Shown here: positions 1 through 11,734 of the stretch, one piece after another
How positions within the stretch are numbered: position 1 is the first letter of the stretch
Layout: each line of letters begins with the position of its first letter
Source of the DNA: an uncultured Thermoleophilia bacterium
GTDB lineage: Bacteria > Actinomycetota > Thermoleophilia > UBA2241
Direction: 5' to 3'
DNA length: 32,487 bases
NCBI GenBank assembly: GCA_903862845.1
Contig: CAIOZS010000177.1
Location: forward strand, 1 to 32,487
Translations under genes and position numbers: made by a program
The notes under the pieces: generated by a model
Databases searched by the model: none
Seen by the model: the letters and a program-made list of their open reading frames with translations, nothing else
What the model was told of the DNA's origin: nothing

Positions 1-19
1 CGCGTGGCTCTGCCACGCG
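1..19 (-). terminator. Perfect hairpin downstream of the cupin gene, probable terminator
   Basis: An 8-bp perfect stem (CGCGTGGC / GCCACGCG) with a 3-nt TCT loop starts at the first base of the window, 22 bp past the cupin stop codon. That placement suits the terminator of the aminotransferase-mmsA-cupin unit on the minus strand. The U-tract that would confirm an intrinsic terminator would lie outside the window, so the class is not proven. Confidence 0.5.
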
Positions 20-41
20 CCGCCGCACCTGGCTAAATCTG

Positions 42-398
42 TCAGACGCGACCGGGCGCAAAGACCACGGCGATGCGGAACGTCTCGCTGCCGACGACGT
101 CGACCTTGTGCCGCACTCCCTCATTCATGAGGAGACAGTCGCCCGGCTCGAGATCGAACACCTCGTCCTCTACGCACATCTTGGCGCGACCGGCGATCAC
201 GAAGTAGACATGCTCGCAGCCGGGGTGGGTGTCCCAGTCGGCGCCACCGCCCTGCCTCATCTCCGTGATGTAGAACTCGCACTGCGTGTTCTCGGTCTTC
301 GCCGGCTTGACGAGCACCCAGGTGTCCGTGTTCACATGCAGCGGCGGCACGATCGGTGCGACGTCGCCGCTCTTGATCAAGACTGCAGCCTTGTCCAT
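42..398 (-). CDS. Small single-domain cupin protein
   Basis: This 118-residue protein is a single double-stranded beta-helix (cupin). Motif 1 is seen around residues 57-75 (DTHPGCEHVYFVIAGRAKM, with two His and Glu as metal-ligand candidates). Motif 2 follows (LEPGDCLLMNEGVRHKV, with a Pro-Gly turn and a His). No second domain, signal peptide or membrane segment is seen. The ATG at 398 has a good ribosome site (GGAGGAATGGT). The gene lies 53 bp downstream of mmsA on the same strand, so it probably ends the aminotransferase-mmsA transcript. Small cupins beside catabolic operons are often ligand sensors or minor isomerases or dioxygenases. The substrate here cannot be told from the sequence. 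Confidence 0.85.
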   Translation of the reverse strand: MDKAAVLIKSGDVAPIVPPLHVNTDTWVLVKPAKTENTQCEFYITEMRQGGGADWDTHPGCEHVYFVIAGRAKMCVEDEVFDLEPGDCLLMNEGVRHKVDVVGSETFRIAVVFAPGRV

Positions 399-451
399 AC
401 CATTCCTCCGGCTCGTGAGCGCTGAGCTCGGGCGTTCGCTGTGAGCGCCCC

Positions 452-1951
452 TTACCAGCGAGTGATGACCACTTTGCTGTCCGTGAACAGTTCGAAAGAG
501 TCGCGCTGCCCGTGCGTCGAGCCGAAGTGAGAGTCTTTCTGGCCGGCGAACGGGAAGTACGCGACCGGCGCCGCGACGCCGAGGTTCACGCCGATGTTCC
601 CTGACTGGACCTCATACCAGAACGTGCGTGCGCTTCTCCCGCTCGTCGTGTAGATGGAGGCCGCATTGCCGAACGGGGTTGCGTTCGTGATGCCGATGGC
701 CTCCTTCAAGTCCTTGACGCGGACGAGCATCGCCACCGGACCGAAGATCTCGTCCTTGCAGACCGTCATGTCCGGGGTGCAGTTGTCGAACACGGTCGGC
801 GCCACGAAGTGGCCGCCCTCGAAGCCCGGCACCGCGACGTTGCGGCCGTCGAGCAGGAGGTCAGCGCCTTCCTTGATGCCGCTCTCGATGTAGCCGTGGA
901 TGCGCTTCACGCTCTTGTCGGAGATCACGGCCCCGACGTTGACCGACTCGTCGAGCCCGGGTCCCGTGGAGAGCGCGGCGGCGGCGGCCACGAACTTCTC
1001 TTTGATCTCATCGTAGACGTCGCCCACGGCCAGGAGAACGGAGGCGGCAAGGCAGCGCTCCCCCGCGCACCCGAAGAAGCTGGCCATCATGTTGCTGATC
1101 TGGCGGTCGATCTCGGCATCGGGCATGACGGTGATGAAATTCTTGGCGCCGCCGTTGGCGCAGATACGCTTGCCGGCATCTGCGGCCCGCTTGTAGACGA
1201 GCTTGGCGACCGGCGAGGAGCCGATGAAGCCGACAGCCTGCACGAGCGGTGAGTCCAGGATCGCCCCGGAGGCTTCGAGGTCGCCGTGGACCAGGTTCAT
1301 GACGCCGTCAGGCAGGTCGGCGTCTTCGAGGATCTCGAAGAAGCGGTTGATGGTGAGCGGCGTCTGCTCCGACTGCTTGATGACAAAGGTGTTGCCGGCG
1401 GCGATCGCATAGGGCCACCAGAAGCCGGTCATCATCATGGGGAAGTTGAAGGGCGTGATGCAGGCACCGACGCCGAGCGGCTGGCGTACCACCATCTCAT
1501 CGATATTCTTGGCCGCGCCGTCCTCGAGATTGTAGCCCATCATCATGCTGGTGACGCCGGTTGCGACCTCCACCGTCTCGATCGTCCGGCGGGTCTCTCC
1601 GCGAGCCTCGTCGATGGCCTTGCCGTGCTCCTGCGTGGTGATGCGGGAGAGCTCCTCGAAGTTCTTCTCCATCAAGTCCTTGATCTTGAACAGGTACCTC
1701 GCACGCACCACCGGCGGCGTGGAGCGCCAATCCCAGAACGCGTCCTGAGCGGCCTGGATGGCGCGATCAGTATCCGCCGTCGTGCTGCAGGGGACCGAGG
1801 CGATCGTCTCGCCCGTGGCAGGATCTTCGACGTCGAGATAGCGCTCCGTCTCCGGCTCGACCCATTCGCCGCCGACGTAGTTGCGCAGCGTGCCATAGTG
1901 CTTCTTCGGCGCTTCAAGAAGGTTGAAGGTCCGTTTTGATTCGTCGCTCAC
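452..1951 (-). CDS. mmsA: CoA-acylating (methyl)malonate-semialdehyde dehydrogenase
   Basis: This 499-residue aldehyde dehydrogenase is of the MmsA/IolA type. The family oxidises methylmalonate semialdehyde to propionyl-CoA, or malonate semialdehyde to acetyl-CoA, with NAD+ and CoA and loss of CO2. The catalytic segment FFGCAGERCLAAS (about residues 292-304) contains the adjacent Arg299-Cys300 pair typical of MMSDH. The cofactor segment TPFNFPMMM and the KNFITVMPDA segment are also present. I chose the GTG at 1951 because GAAAGGAG sits just upstream and the length matches the family's roughly 500 residues. The ATG at 1984 has no ribosome site. It lies 71 bp after the aminotransferase gene. 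The pairing suggests amine to semialdehyde to acyl-CoA flow, and propionyl-CoA would feed the pccB-pccA-mutB operon in this window. Confidence 0.93.
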   Translation of the reverse strand: MSDESKRTFNLLEAPKKHYGTLRNYVGGEWVEPETERYLDVEDPATGETIASVPCSTTADTDRAIQAAQDAFWDWRSTPPVVRARYLFKIKDLMEKNFEELSRITTQEHGKAIDEARGETRRTIETVEVATGVTSMMMGYNLEDGAAKNIDEMVVRQPLGVGACITPFNFPMMMTGFWWPYAIAAGNTFVIKQSEQTPLTINRFFEILEDADLPDGVMNLVHGDLEASGAILDSPLVQAVGFIGSSPVAKLVYKRAADAGKRICANGGAKNFITVMPDAEIDRQISNMMASFFGCAGERCLAASVLLAVGDVYDEIKEKFVAAAAALSTGPGLDESVNVGAVISDKSVKRIHGYIESGIKEGADLLLDGRNVAVPGFEGGHFVAPTVFDNCTPDMTVCKDEIFGPVAMLVRVKDLKEAIGITNATPFGNAASIYTTSGRSARTFWYEVQSGNIGVNLGVAAPVAYFPFAGQKDSHFGSTHGQRDSFELFTDSKVVITRW

Positions 1952-2022
1952 GGCACTCCTTTCGTACTTGTCTCGATTTCGCATTGCGGGTTGTGCTGTC
2001 CGATCATCCAGAGACGCGGCCC

Positions 2023-3405
2023 TCAGGCTCCCACCACGTACTCGTCGGCGATAGCGAGCACCTCGTCGATCACCGCCAGACCTTCGGCGAGCTCCTCACG
2101 GGTGATCGTGAGAGGCGGGCAGATCACGAGGATGTTGAAGTGGGTCATCATGAAGAGGCCGCGCTCCATGGCGGCCTTGCCCATGCGCGCCATCGGCGCG
2201 GCCGCCTCGCCGCCGGCGTTGAACGGCACCAGCGGCTCGCGCGTGGCGCGGTCACGCACCAGCTCGAGACCCCAGAAGAGCCCTAGACCGCGGACCTCGC
2301 CGATCGACGGGTGCCGCTCGGCGAGCTTGGCCAGCTCCGCCGCCAGCACGTCGCCCATGGCGGCGGCGTTTTCGACGATGCCTTCCTCGCGGAAGATGTT
2401 GATCGAAGCGACGCCGGCGGCGCAGGCCAGCACGTGGCCGCTGTAGGTGAGCCCGCCGGCGAGGTACTTGTCCTGCAGCCACTCGTTGATGGGCTCGCTG
2501 ACGACCATCGCCCCCAGCGGCACGTAGCCCGAGTTGATGCCCTTCGCCACGGTCATGATGTCGGGCGTCACGTCCCAGTGCTCGCAGGCGAACCAGCGCC
2601 CGGTGCGGCCGAAGCCGGCCATGACCTCATCGAGGATGAGCAGCACACCGTAGCGGTCGCACACCTCGCGGATCGAGGCGAGGTAGCCGTCGGGGGGCAC
2701 GATGATGCCGTTGGTGCCGGTGACCGTCTCGAGGACGACGGCGGCTACCGTGTGCGGCCCCTCGTACTGCAGGATCTCCTCGAGGTGTGGTCCGCCCGAG
2801 CAGACAGGGCAGGCGGCGACGTGCTCCGCGACGGTCTCACCGCGAGACCCGGCCGAACAGCGGTAGGTGTAGGGATCGAACATGCGCACCACGCCGGGGA
2901 TGCTCGGCTCCGCAAACCAGCGTCGTGGATCTCCGGTCAGCGCGATCGCCCCGGCCGTGGCGCCGTGGTATGAACGATAACGGGCGATGATCTTCTGCCT
3001 GCCCGTATACCAGCGGGCGAGCTTGATGGCGTTCTCGTTGGCCTCAGCGCCGCCGTTCGTAAAGAAGGATGCCTTGAGGTTCCCGGGCGTGACCTCCGCC
3101 AGCAGCCGGGCGAGCTCGGAGCGCTTGTCGACCGCCACGGTCGGCGCCATGGTGCAGAGCGTGCGCGCCTGTTCCACGATCGCCTCGACGAGCTTGGGGT
3201 GCTGGTGCCCGATGTTGAGGTTGACGAGCTGTGAAGAGAAATCGAGGTAGCGCTTGCCTTCGTAGTCCCAGAAGTAGCGTCCCTCGCCCCCAGCCACGGG
3301 CAGCGGCTTGATCTGCGACTGCACGGACCAGGAGTGCAGGACGTACTCGCGATCCAGCTCGCGCACGCGCTGCTCCTGGCCTGCGTTCATTTCGGTGTTT
3401 CCCAT
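2023..3405 (-). CDS. Class III (omega-amino acid) pyridoxal-phosphate aminotransferase
   Basis: This 460-residue fold-type I, class III aminotransferase resembles the beta-alanine/3-aminoisobutyrate/taurine:pyruvate group. Visible features are FFTNGGAEANENAIKLAR (about residues 114-131), the PLP-ring contact SYHGAT, the cofactor Asp-Glu pair LILDEVMAGFGRTGRW (about 256-271), and the Schiff-base lysine TVAKGINSGY (Lys288). A short Cys-containing insertion (RC...ACPVC, about 182-202) is seen mid-protein. The ATG at 3405 has a strong site (GGAGGGAAGGCAG). It is followed by mmsA, so the likely product is malonate or methylmalonate semialdehyde, the MmsA substrate. Taurine or GABA-type substrates are possible alternatives, because class III specificity is hard to read from sequence alone. 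Confidence 0.88.
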   Translation of the reverse strand: MGNTEMNAGQEQRVRELDREYVLHSWSVQSQIKPLPVAGGEGRYFWDYEGKRYLDFSSQLVNLNIGHQHPKLVEAIVEQARTLCTMAPTVAVDKRSELARLLAEVTPGNLKASFFTNGGAEANENAIKLARWYTGRQKIIARYRSYHGATAGAIALTGDPRRWFAEPSIPGVVRMFDPYTYRCSAGSRGETVAEHVAACPVCSGGPHLEEILQYEGPHTVAAVVLETVTGTNGIIVPPDGYLASIREVCDRYGVLLILDEVMAGFGRTGRWFACEHWDVTPDIMTVAKGINSGYVPLGAMVVSEPINEWLQDKYLAGGLTYSGHVLACAAGVASINIFREEGIVENAAAMGDVLAAELAKLAERHPSIGEVRGLGLFWGLELVRDRATREPLVPFNAGGEAAAPMARMGKAAMERGLFMMTHFNILVICPPLTITREELAEGLAVIDEVLAIADEYVVGA

Positions 3406-3638
3406 CTGCCTTCCCTCCTCGAGAATGCCGACGCGAGACGCGCTGCGTCACTCGCGTAGGCTGCGCCAATACCGTCGTCTACCATATCGCGCGCGAGCAT
3501 CCGGCCCGCCGCACCCTGCCTGTCCACGTCTGCACCGACCCAGCTCCCGCTCGCCGTCCGCGGCGCTCACCCCCGCGACGGCGGCAACGCCGTCGGGCAG
3601 CGCAGTGGGAACGTGGGTCTCGAGGATCTCACGGCCGC

Positions 3639-3668
3639 CGGCTCATCGTCGCCGGCGCCGATGAGCCG
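3639..3668 (-). promoter_or_regulatory. 10-bp inverted repeat, candidate operator
   Basis: CGGCTCATCG at 3639-3648 and CGATGAGCCG at 3659-3668 form a perfect 10-bp inverted repeat with a 10-nt GC-rich spacer. It lies in the 358-bp gap between prpE and the aminotransferase gene, about 20 bp downstream of a putative minus-strand -10 box. The half-site recurs upstream of the -35 (see 3717-3728). No U-tract follows on either side, so an operator fits better than an intrinsic terminator. The rest of the gap (3406-3638) shows no convincing gene. Confidence 0.45.
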
Positions 3669-3688
3669 TGCCTGATCTCCCGAGGCAT

Positions 3689-3717
3689 CATATAGCATTC
3701 CCGCTCTCCTTGGTCCA
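3689..3717 (-). promoter_or_regulatory. Putative promoter of the aminotransferase-mmsA-cupin unit
   Basis: Read on the minus strand, TGGACC (3712-3717) is followed after 17 bp by TATATG (3689-3694). A TGC extended -10 element precedes the -10 directly. The matches are moderate (4 of 6 in each hexamer), but spacing and context are good. The predicted start is near 3682, giving a leader of about 275 nt that contains the inverted repeat at 3639-3668. Confidence 0.4.
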
Positions 3718-3728
3718 TGAGCCGTGCC
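3717..3728 (+). repeat. Second copy of the 12-bp half-site ATGAGCCGTGCC
   Basis: ATGAGCCGTGCC occurs exactly at 3661-3672 and again at 3717-3728, 56 bp apart. The first copy includes the right arm of the inverted repeat. The second overlaps the edge of the putative -35 hexamer. Together they give three half-sites around one promoter, as expected for a repressor or activator binding cluster. Confidence 0.5.
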
Positions 3729-3763
3729 GCGTGGTCGCTGCGCGCTCCGGGCGCGAGCTCGGC

Positions 3764-5647
3764 CTATTCAACGCGAAGCGACGCCCGGAGGTCTTCGATC
3801 ACCGAGGGGTCCTCGATGGTCGCAGGAATCACAAGCTCCGTTCCGTCGGCGATCTTGCGGATCGCGCTGCGCAGGATCTTGCCGGAGCGCGTCTTGGGCA
3901 GCCGGTTCACGACCACCGCGCGCTTGAAAGCCGCCACCGGCCCGACCTGCTCTCTGACCATGCGCACGAGCTCACTGGTGACGTCTGCCGGGTCCCGAGA
4001 GACTCCGGCCTTGAGCACGACGAGTCCGAGAGGCACCTGCCCCTTGAGGTCGTCGGCGGCACCGACGACCGCGCACTCGGCCACGTCCGGGTGGGCGGCG
4101 AGCACCTCCTCCATGCGACCGGTCGACAGCCGGTGGCCGGCGACGTTGATGATGTCGTCGACGCGGCCCATGACGAAGACATAGCCATCTTCATCGATGC
4201 TGCCGGCGTCTCCCGTGAAGTAGTAACCAGGGAACAAGGTCAGGTACGTGGTCGCGAAGCCTTCGTCGTTCTGCCAGAGCGTCGGCGAAGTGCCGGGGGG
4301 CAAGGGCAGACGCAGTGCGAGCACGCCCTCCGCCGGTGGTTCGAGAGGATTCCCGGCAGCATCGAGCACCACCAGGTCGTAGCCCGGCACCGGCTTGGTG
4401 GGCGAGCCCGGTTTCATGGGCAGCTCGTCCAGCCCTCGGCAGTTGGCGCAGATCGCCCAGCCGGTCTCGGTCTGCCACCAGTGATCGATCACGGGCACTC
4501 CGAGGACGTCGCGCGCCCAGAAATACGTGTCGGGATCGAGGCGTTCGCCGGCGAGGTAGAGAGCTTCGAGCGAACTTCTGTCGTACTCTCTCACGAGCTT
4601 GCCGTCGGGATCCTCTCGGCGGATGGCGCGAATGGCTGTGGGGGCCGTGAACAGCACCTTGACGCGGTGCTCCTCGACGACGCGCCAGAACGCGCCGGCG
4701 TCGGGCGTGCCCACCGGCTTGCCCTCGTACACGACCGTCGTGGCGCCGGCCAGCAGTGGCCCGTAGACGATGTAGGAGTGGCCGACCACCCAGCCCATAT
4801 CCGAGGCGGCCCAGAAGACATCTCCGGGACCCACGCCATAAATGGCCTGCATCGACCAGAGAAGGGCGACGGCGTGACCGCCGTGATCTCTGACCACGCC
4901 TTTGGGCTTGCCGGTGGTCCCGGAGGTGTAGAGGATGTAGAGGGGGTCGGTGGCCGCGACGGCGACGCAGGCGGCCGGCTCGGCCCTCTGTACCAGCTCG
5001 TCCCAGTCGTGGTCTCTTCCGCGCACGAGCTGCGCCGGCTGCTGCTCCCTTTGGCAGACCACGGTGGCCGCCACCCGCCACTGCGCCGACTCGAGCGCCC
5101 GGTCGACGAGGGGCTTGTAGGGGATCACGCGACTGGGCTCGATGCCGCACGAGGCCCAGACGATGAGCTTGGGCTTGGCATCGTCGATCCGTATGGCGAG
5201 CTCCTGCGCCGCGAAGCCGCCGAAGACCACCGAGTGCACGGCGCCGATGCGGGCGCAGGCGAGCATGGCGATGAGCGTCTGCGGGATCATCGGCATGTAG
5301 ATGAGGACCCGGTCGCCGCGCTCGACGCCCAGATCGCGCAGGCCTCCCGCGAAGCCCGAGACCCGCTCCAAGAGCTCCGCGTAGGTCAGCTTCCCCGTTG
5401 CGCCGGTGATCGGGCTGTCATAGATGACCGCGGTCGCTGCACCTCTGCCGGCGAGGACGTGGCGGTCGACGGCGTTGTGACAGGTGTTCAGGCTGCCGCC
5501 CACGAACCAGCGCGGCGCGGGGCTCGCCGAGCGGTCAAGGACTTTGTCCCAGCGCCTCGTCCACTCTATGCTTTCGCCGGCTTCGCCCCAGAAGCTCTCT
5601 GGGCGAACGATCGACGCCTCATAGGCCTTTTCGTATGCTCCACTCAT
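3764..5647 (-). CDS. prpE: Propionyl-CoA synthetase (AMP-forming)
   Basis: This 627-residue acyl-adenylate-forming enzyme converts propionate, ATP and CoA to propionyl-CoA, AMP and PPi. Seen in order: the ACAS N-terminal region, the adenylation P-loop LYTSGTTGKPKG, the ATP/acyl motif DHWWQTETGW, the hinge and aspartate region TGDAGSIDEDGYVFVMGR, and the catalytic lysine motif TRSGKILR (Lys590), the residue acetylated by Pat-type enzymes in PrpE and Acs relatives. The long segment around LPPGTSPTLWQNDEGF and FPGYYFTGD is PrpE/ACSS3-like rather than acetyl-CoA synthetase-like. The ATG at 5647 follows AGGAGAGTTGC, and the length matches the family. It has its own promoter (5784-5811) and is transcribed away from the epimerase gene. 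Confidence 0.92.
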   Translation of the reverse strand: MSGAYEKAYEASIVRPESFWGEAGESIEWTRRWDKVLDRSASPAPRWFVGGSLNTCHNAVDRHVLAGRGAATAVIYDSPITGATGKLTYAELLERVSGFAGGLRDLGVERGDRVLIYMPMIPQTLIAMLACARIGAVHSVVFGGFAAQELAIRIDDAKPKLIVWASCGIEPSRVIPYKPLVDRALESAQWRVAATVVCQREQQPAQLVRGRDHDWDELVQRAEPAACVAVAATDPLYILYTSGTTGKPKGVVRDHGGHAVALLWSMQAIYGVGPGDVFWAASDMGWVVGHSYIVYGPLLAGATTVVYEGKPVGTPDAGAFWRVVEEHRVKVLFTAPTAIRAIRREDPDGKLVREYDRSSLEALYLAGERLDPDTYFWARDVLGVPVIDHWWQTETGWAICANCRGLDELPMKPGSPTKPVPGYDLVVLDAAGNPLEPPAEGVLALRLPLPPGTSPTLWQNDEGFATTYLTLFPGYYFTGDAGSIDEDGYVFVMGRVDDIINVAGHRLSTGRMEEVLAAHPDVAECAVVGAADDLKGQVPLGLVVLKAGVSRDPADVTSELVRMVREQVGPVAAFKRAVVVNRLPKTRSGKILRSAIRKIADGTELVIPATIEDPSVIEDLRASLRVE

Positions 5648-5783
5648 GCAACTCTCCTGGCTCCGCACGGTGCCGGGCCCGTGGCGCGCAGCAATGAAGC
5701 ATCTCGCCGGCAGCAGGGCGGCCGACCCGCGCCGGCCGCAACCACGCGGCACCTGAATCGTGGACGTCAGCCGAATGGGGTGG

Positions 5784-5811
5784 ACTATAACCTCCCCCCC
5801 GACCATGTCAA
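5784..5811 (-). promoter_or_regulatory. Sigma-70-type promoter of prpE
   Basis: On the minus strand a perfect -35 TTGACA (5806-5811) is followed after 16 bp, including a run of seven G, by TATAGT (5784-5789). The predicted start is near 5777, leaving a 5' leader of about 130 nt before the prpE ATG. The rest of the 5648-5979 gap holds no convincing gene. Confidence 0.7.
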
Positions 5812-5891
5812 TTGCGCGGGGCGGCAGCGAATGTCCCTCTGGCAGAAGCACCGGCTCTCGCCGCGCGGGCCGCGCACTGCCCTCCTGACGA

Positions 5892-5897
5892 TAGAAT
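5892..5897 (+). promoter_or_regulatory. Candidate -10 box for the epimerase gene
   Basis: TAGAAT matches the -10 consensus at five of six positions and lies about 80 bp upstream of the epimerase start. No convincing -35 is found at 16-18 bp upstream, so this is a weak prediction. Confidence 0.3.
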
Positions 5898-5979
5898 CTG
5901 CCGGGCGTGGTTCCCGGCACGCGCCGGCCGGCGAGATGCTTCTCGGACGCGCGCACAGATGACCGACGATGGGGGCGAG

Positions 5980-6483
5980 ATGGCACTTGAGCGGCCGTTC
6001 GTGGTTCTGGGGATCCAACAGGTCGCCATCGGCGCGCCCGACAAGCGTCGCCTGACCCGGCTGTGGGTCGAGATCCTGGGCCTGGCGCCCACCGGCAGCT
6101 ACCGGTCGGCGGCGGAGAATGTGGACGAAGACATCGCGTCATTTGCAGCGGGTCGCCAGCACTGCGAGATCGACCTGATGCAGCCTGTCGACTCCAGCGC
6201 GAAGCCTCGCGTCGACGAACCGGCTCTCAACCACATCGGGCTGTGGGTGGACGATCTCGCGGCAGCCTACGACTGGCTGAGGGCGAGCGGCGTGCGCTTC
6301 GCGGCTGGTGGCATCCGCAAGGGGGCCGCCGGGCATGATGTCTGCTTCGTCCATCCCAGAGGCGACGAGCAGTCGCCGATCGGCGGCGAGGGCGTGCTCA
6401 TCGAACTGGTGCAGGCGCCGGCGGCGGTGGTCGACGCCTTGGGCGGCGTAGATCAGCGCCCGCAGGTGGGCGAGCCGGACTGA
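5980..6483 (+). CDS. mce: VOC-family protein, probable methylmalonyl-CoA epimerase
   Basis: This 167-residue protein has two glyoxalase/VOC half-domains (about residues 9-70 and 82-147). The second half contains [10 protein letters not shown] and FVHPRG...[12 protein letters not shown], closely resembling the HP(K/R)xGxGVLIEL signature of methylmalonyl-CoA epimerases, which interconvert the (S)- and (R)-CoA esters. Candidate metal ligands by alignment from memory are His85 and Glu142, with Asp65 at the third site. The first-site His is replaced by Gln14 (GIQQVAI). The ATG at 5980 is preceded by GGGGGCGAG. The in-frame ATG at 5959 lacks a ribosome site but remains possible. The gene is convergent with meaB and divergent from prpE. 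It is the only candidate in the window for the epimerase that the PCC-mutase pathway needs. Confidence 0.72.
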   Translation: MALERPFVVLGIQQVAIGAPDKRRLTRLWVEILGLAPTGSYRSAAENVDEDIASFAAGRQHCEIDLMQPVDSSAKPRVDEPALNHIGLWVDDLAAAYDWLRASGVRFAAGGIRKGAAGHDVCFVHPRGDEQSPIGGEGVLIELVQAPAAVVDALGGVDQRPQVGEPD

Positions 6484-6492
6484 ACGCGTCCG

Positions 6493-6509
6493 CGGCGGCA
6501 GCTCCGCCG
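6493..6509. terminator. GC-rich hairpin between the convergent mce and meaB genes
   Basis: CGGCGG (6493-6498) and CCGCCG (6504-6509) pair around a 5-nt loop. The hairpin sits in the 50-bp gap between the mce and meaB stop codons, where a bidirectional terminator is expected. There is no U-tract, so this is only a suggestion. Confidence 0.3.
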
Positions 6510-6533
6510 GTTAGGGTCGGGCGCGAGCCCTCG

Positions 6534-7540
6534 CTACCCCGATCGTCGTCCGGCGAGCACGAGGAGCTCGTTGGCGGCCCTCGCCGGAGTCATCTCGCCG
6601 CGCGCGACCGCCTCCTCCATCTCGGCCAGCCGTTCTCTCACCGCGTTGTCGCTCACGAAATCGCTGCGCAGCTCGGCCTCGATGAAGCGCCACATGCGCG
6701 CGATGCCCTGACGCTGCCGACGGACCGCGGCGGCACCGGCGGCGGCCCGCGCATCTCGGCAGCGCTCAAGCTCCGTCCAGAGCTCGGCGACGCCTTGCCC
6801 GGAATGGGCGCTCACCGTCACGGCGCGTGGCCGCGCGGCCGCTGAGACCGGACGCAGCAAGCTGAGGGCATCGTTCATGCGCGCGCATGCCGCTGTCGCC
6901 GCGACCGGGTCAAGGTCCGCCTTCGCATAGACGATGACATCCGCCAGCTCCGTGCTGCCTCTCTTGATCGCCTGCAGGCCGTCACCGGCAAACGGAAGCT
7001 CGAGCAGCACGAACACGTCGGTCATCCCGGCGACCTCAGCCTCGGCCTGGCCGACGCCCACCGTCTCGACGATCACGACGTCGAACCCCGCGGCCTCGCA
7101 GACCTCGATGGCTTCCGGCGTGCGCGCGCTCACGCCGCCGTGGGCACCCGCGGACGGTGACGGCCGGATGAAAGCAGCCTCCAGGCGGGAGAGGTCGCTC
7201 ATGCGCGTCTTGTCGCCGAGCACCGACCCTCCCGAGACCGCCGACGAGGGATCGATCGCCAGCACGGCAAGCCTGTGGCCGCAGGCGACGACATGCTGAC
7301 CGAGGGCTTCGACAAGCGTCGACTTGCCTGCTCCCGGCGCCCCCGAGAGGCCGATGCGCAGCGACCCCCCCGTGTCTGGACGGAGCTCTTCAAGGCGGGC
7401 CAGGGCCAGGGGCAGGTCGTCCGGGCGCGTGGACTCGACGAGGGTGATGGCTTTGGCGAGCGCGCGCCGGCTCCCGCCGCGGACGCCCTCCGCGAGCCCC
7501 AGCGGAGATGAAAGCCCTTCTGGCTGCGCCGCGGGTGCGT

Positions 7541-7544
<4 letters not shown>
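6534..7544 (-). CDS. meaB: MeaB/ArgK-family GTPase, chaperone of methylmalonyl-CoA mutase
   Basis: This 336-residue G3E-family GTPase gates cofactor delivery to, and protects, the B12-dependent mutase. Seen: the P-loop GAPGAGKST (about residues 68-76), the conserved [18 protein letters not shown] segment (about 98-115), and the switch [10 protein letters not shown] (about 159-168). The C-terminal helical arm (about 270-336) ends in the family's dimerisation region. The usual NKxD guanine-specificity motif reads AKAD (residues 207-210), an odd Asn-to-Ala change confirmed from the codons. The gene starts with GTG at 7544 and overlaps the mutB stop by 4 bp (GTGA), so the two are translationally coupled. 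Confidence 0.93.
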
Positions 7545-11709
<4,165 letters not shown>

Positions 11710-11734
11710 GCCGGCGCGCCGGTAGCACCGAGTC

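Noticed and set aside
1952..1984. Upstream ATG start for mmsA at 1984
   Set aside because: It has no ribosome site and adds 11 unconserved residues. The GTG at 1951 is preceded by GAAAGGAG and gives the family length.
3406..3763. A small gene in the 358-bp gap between prpE and the aminotransferase gene
   Set aside because: Only short frames without ribosome sites or recognisable motifs are present. The gap is better explained by promoter and repeat elements.
3668..5962. Long plus-strand frame opposite prpE
   Set aside because: It is a shadow of prpE, with no motifs or ribosome site, and crosses the prpE promoter.
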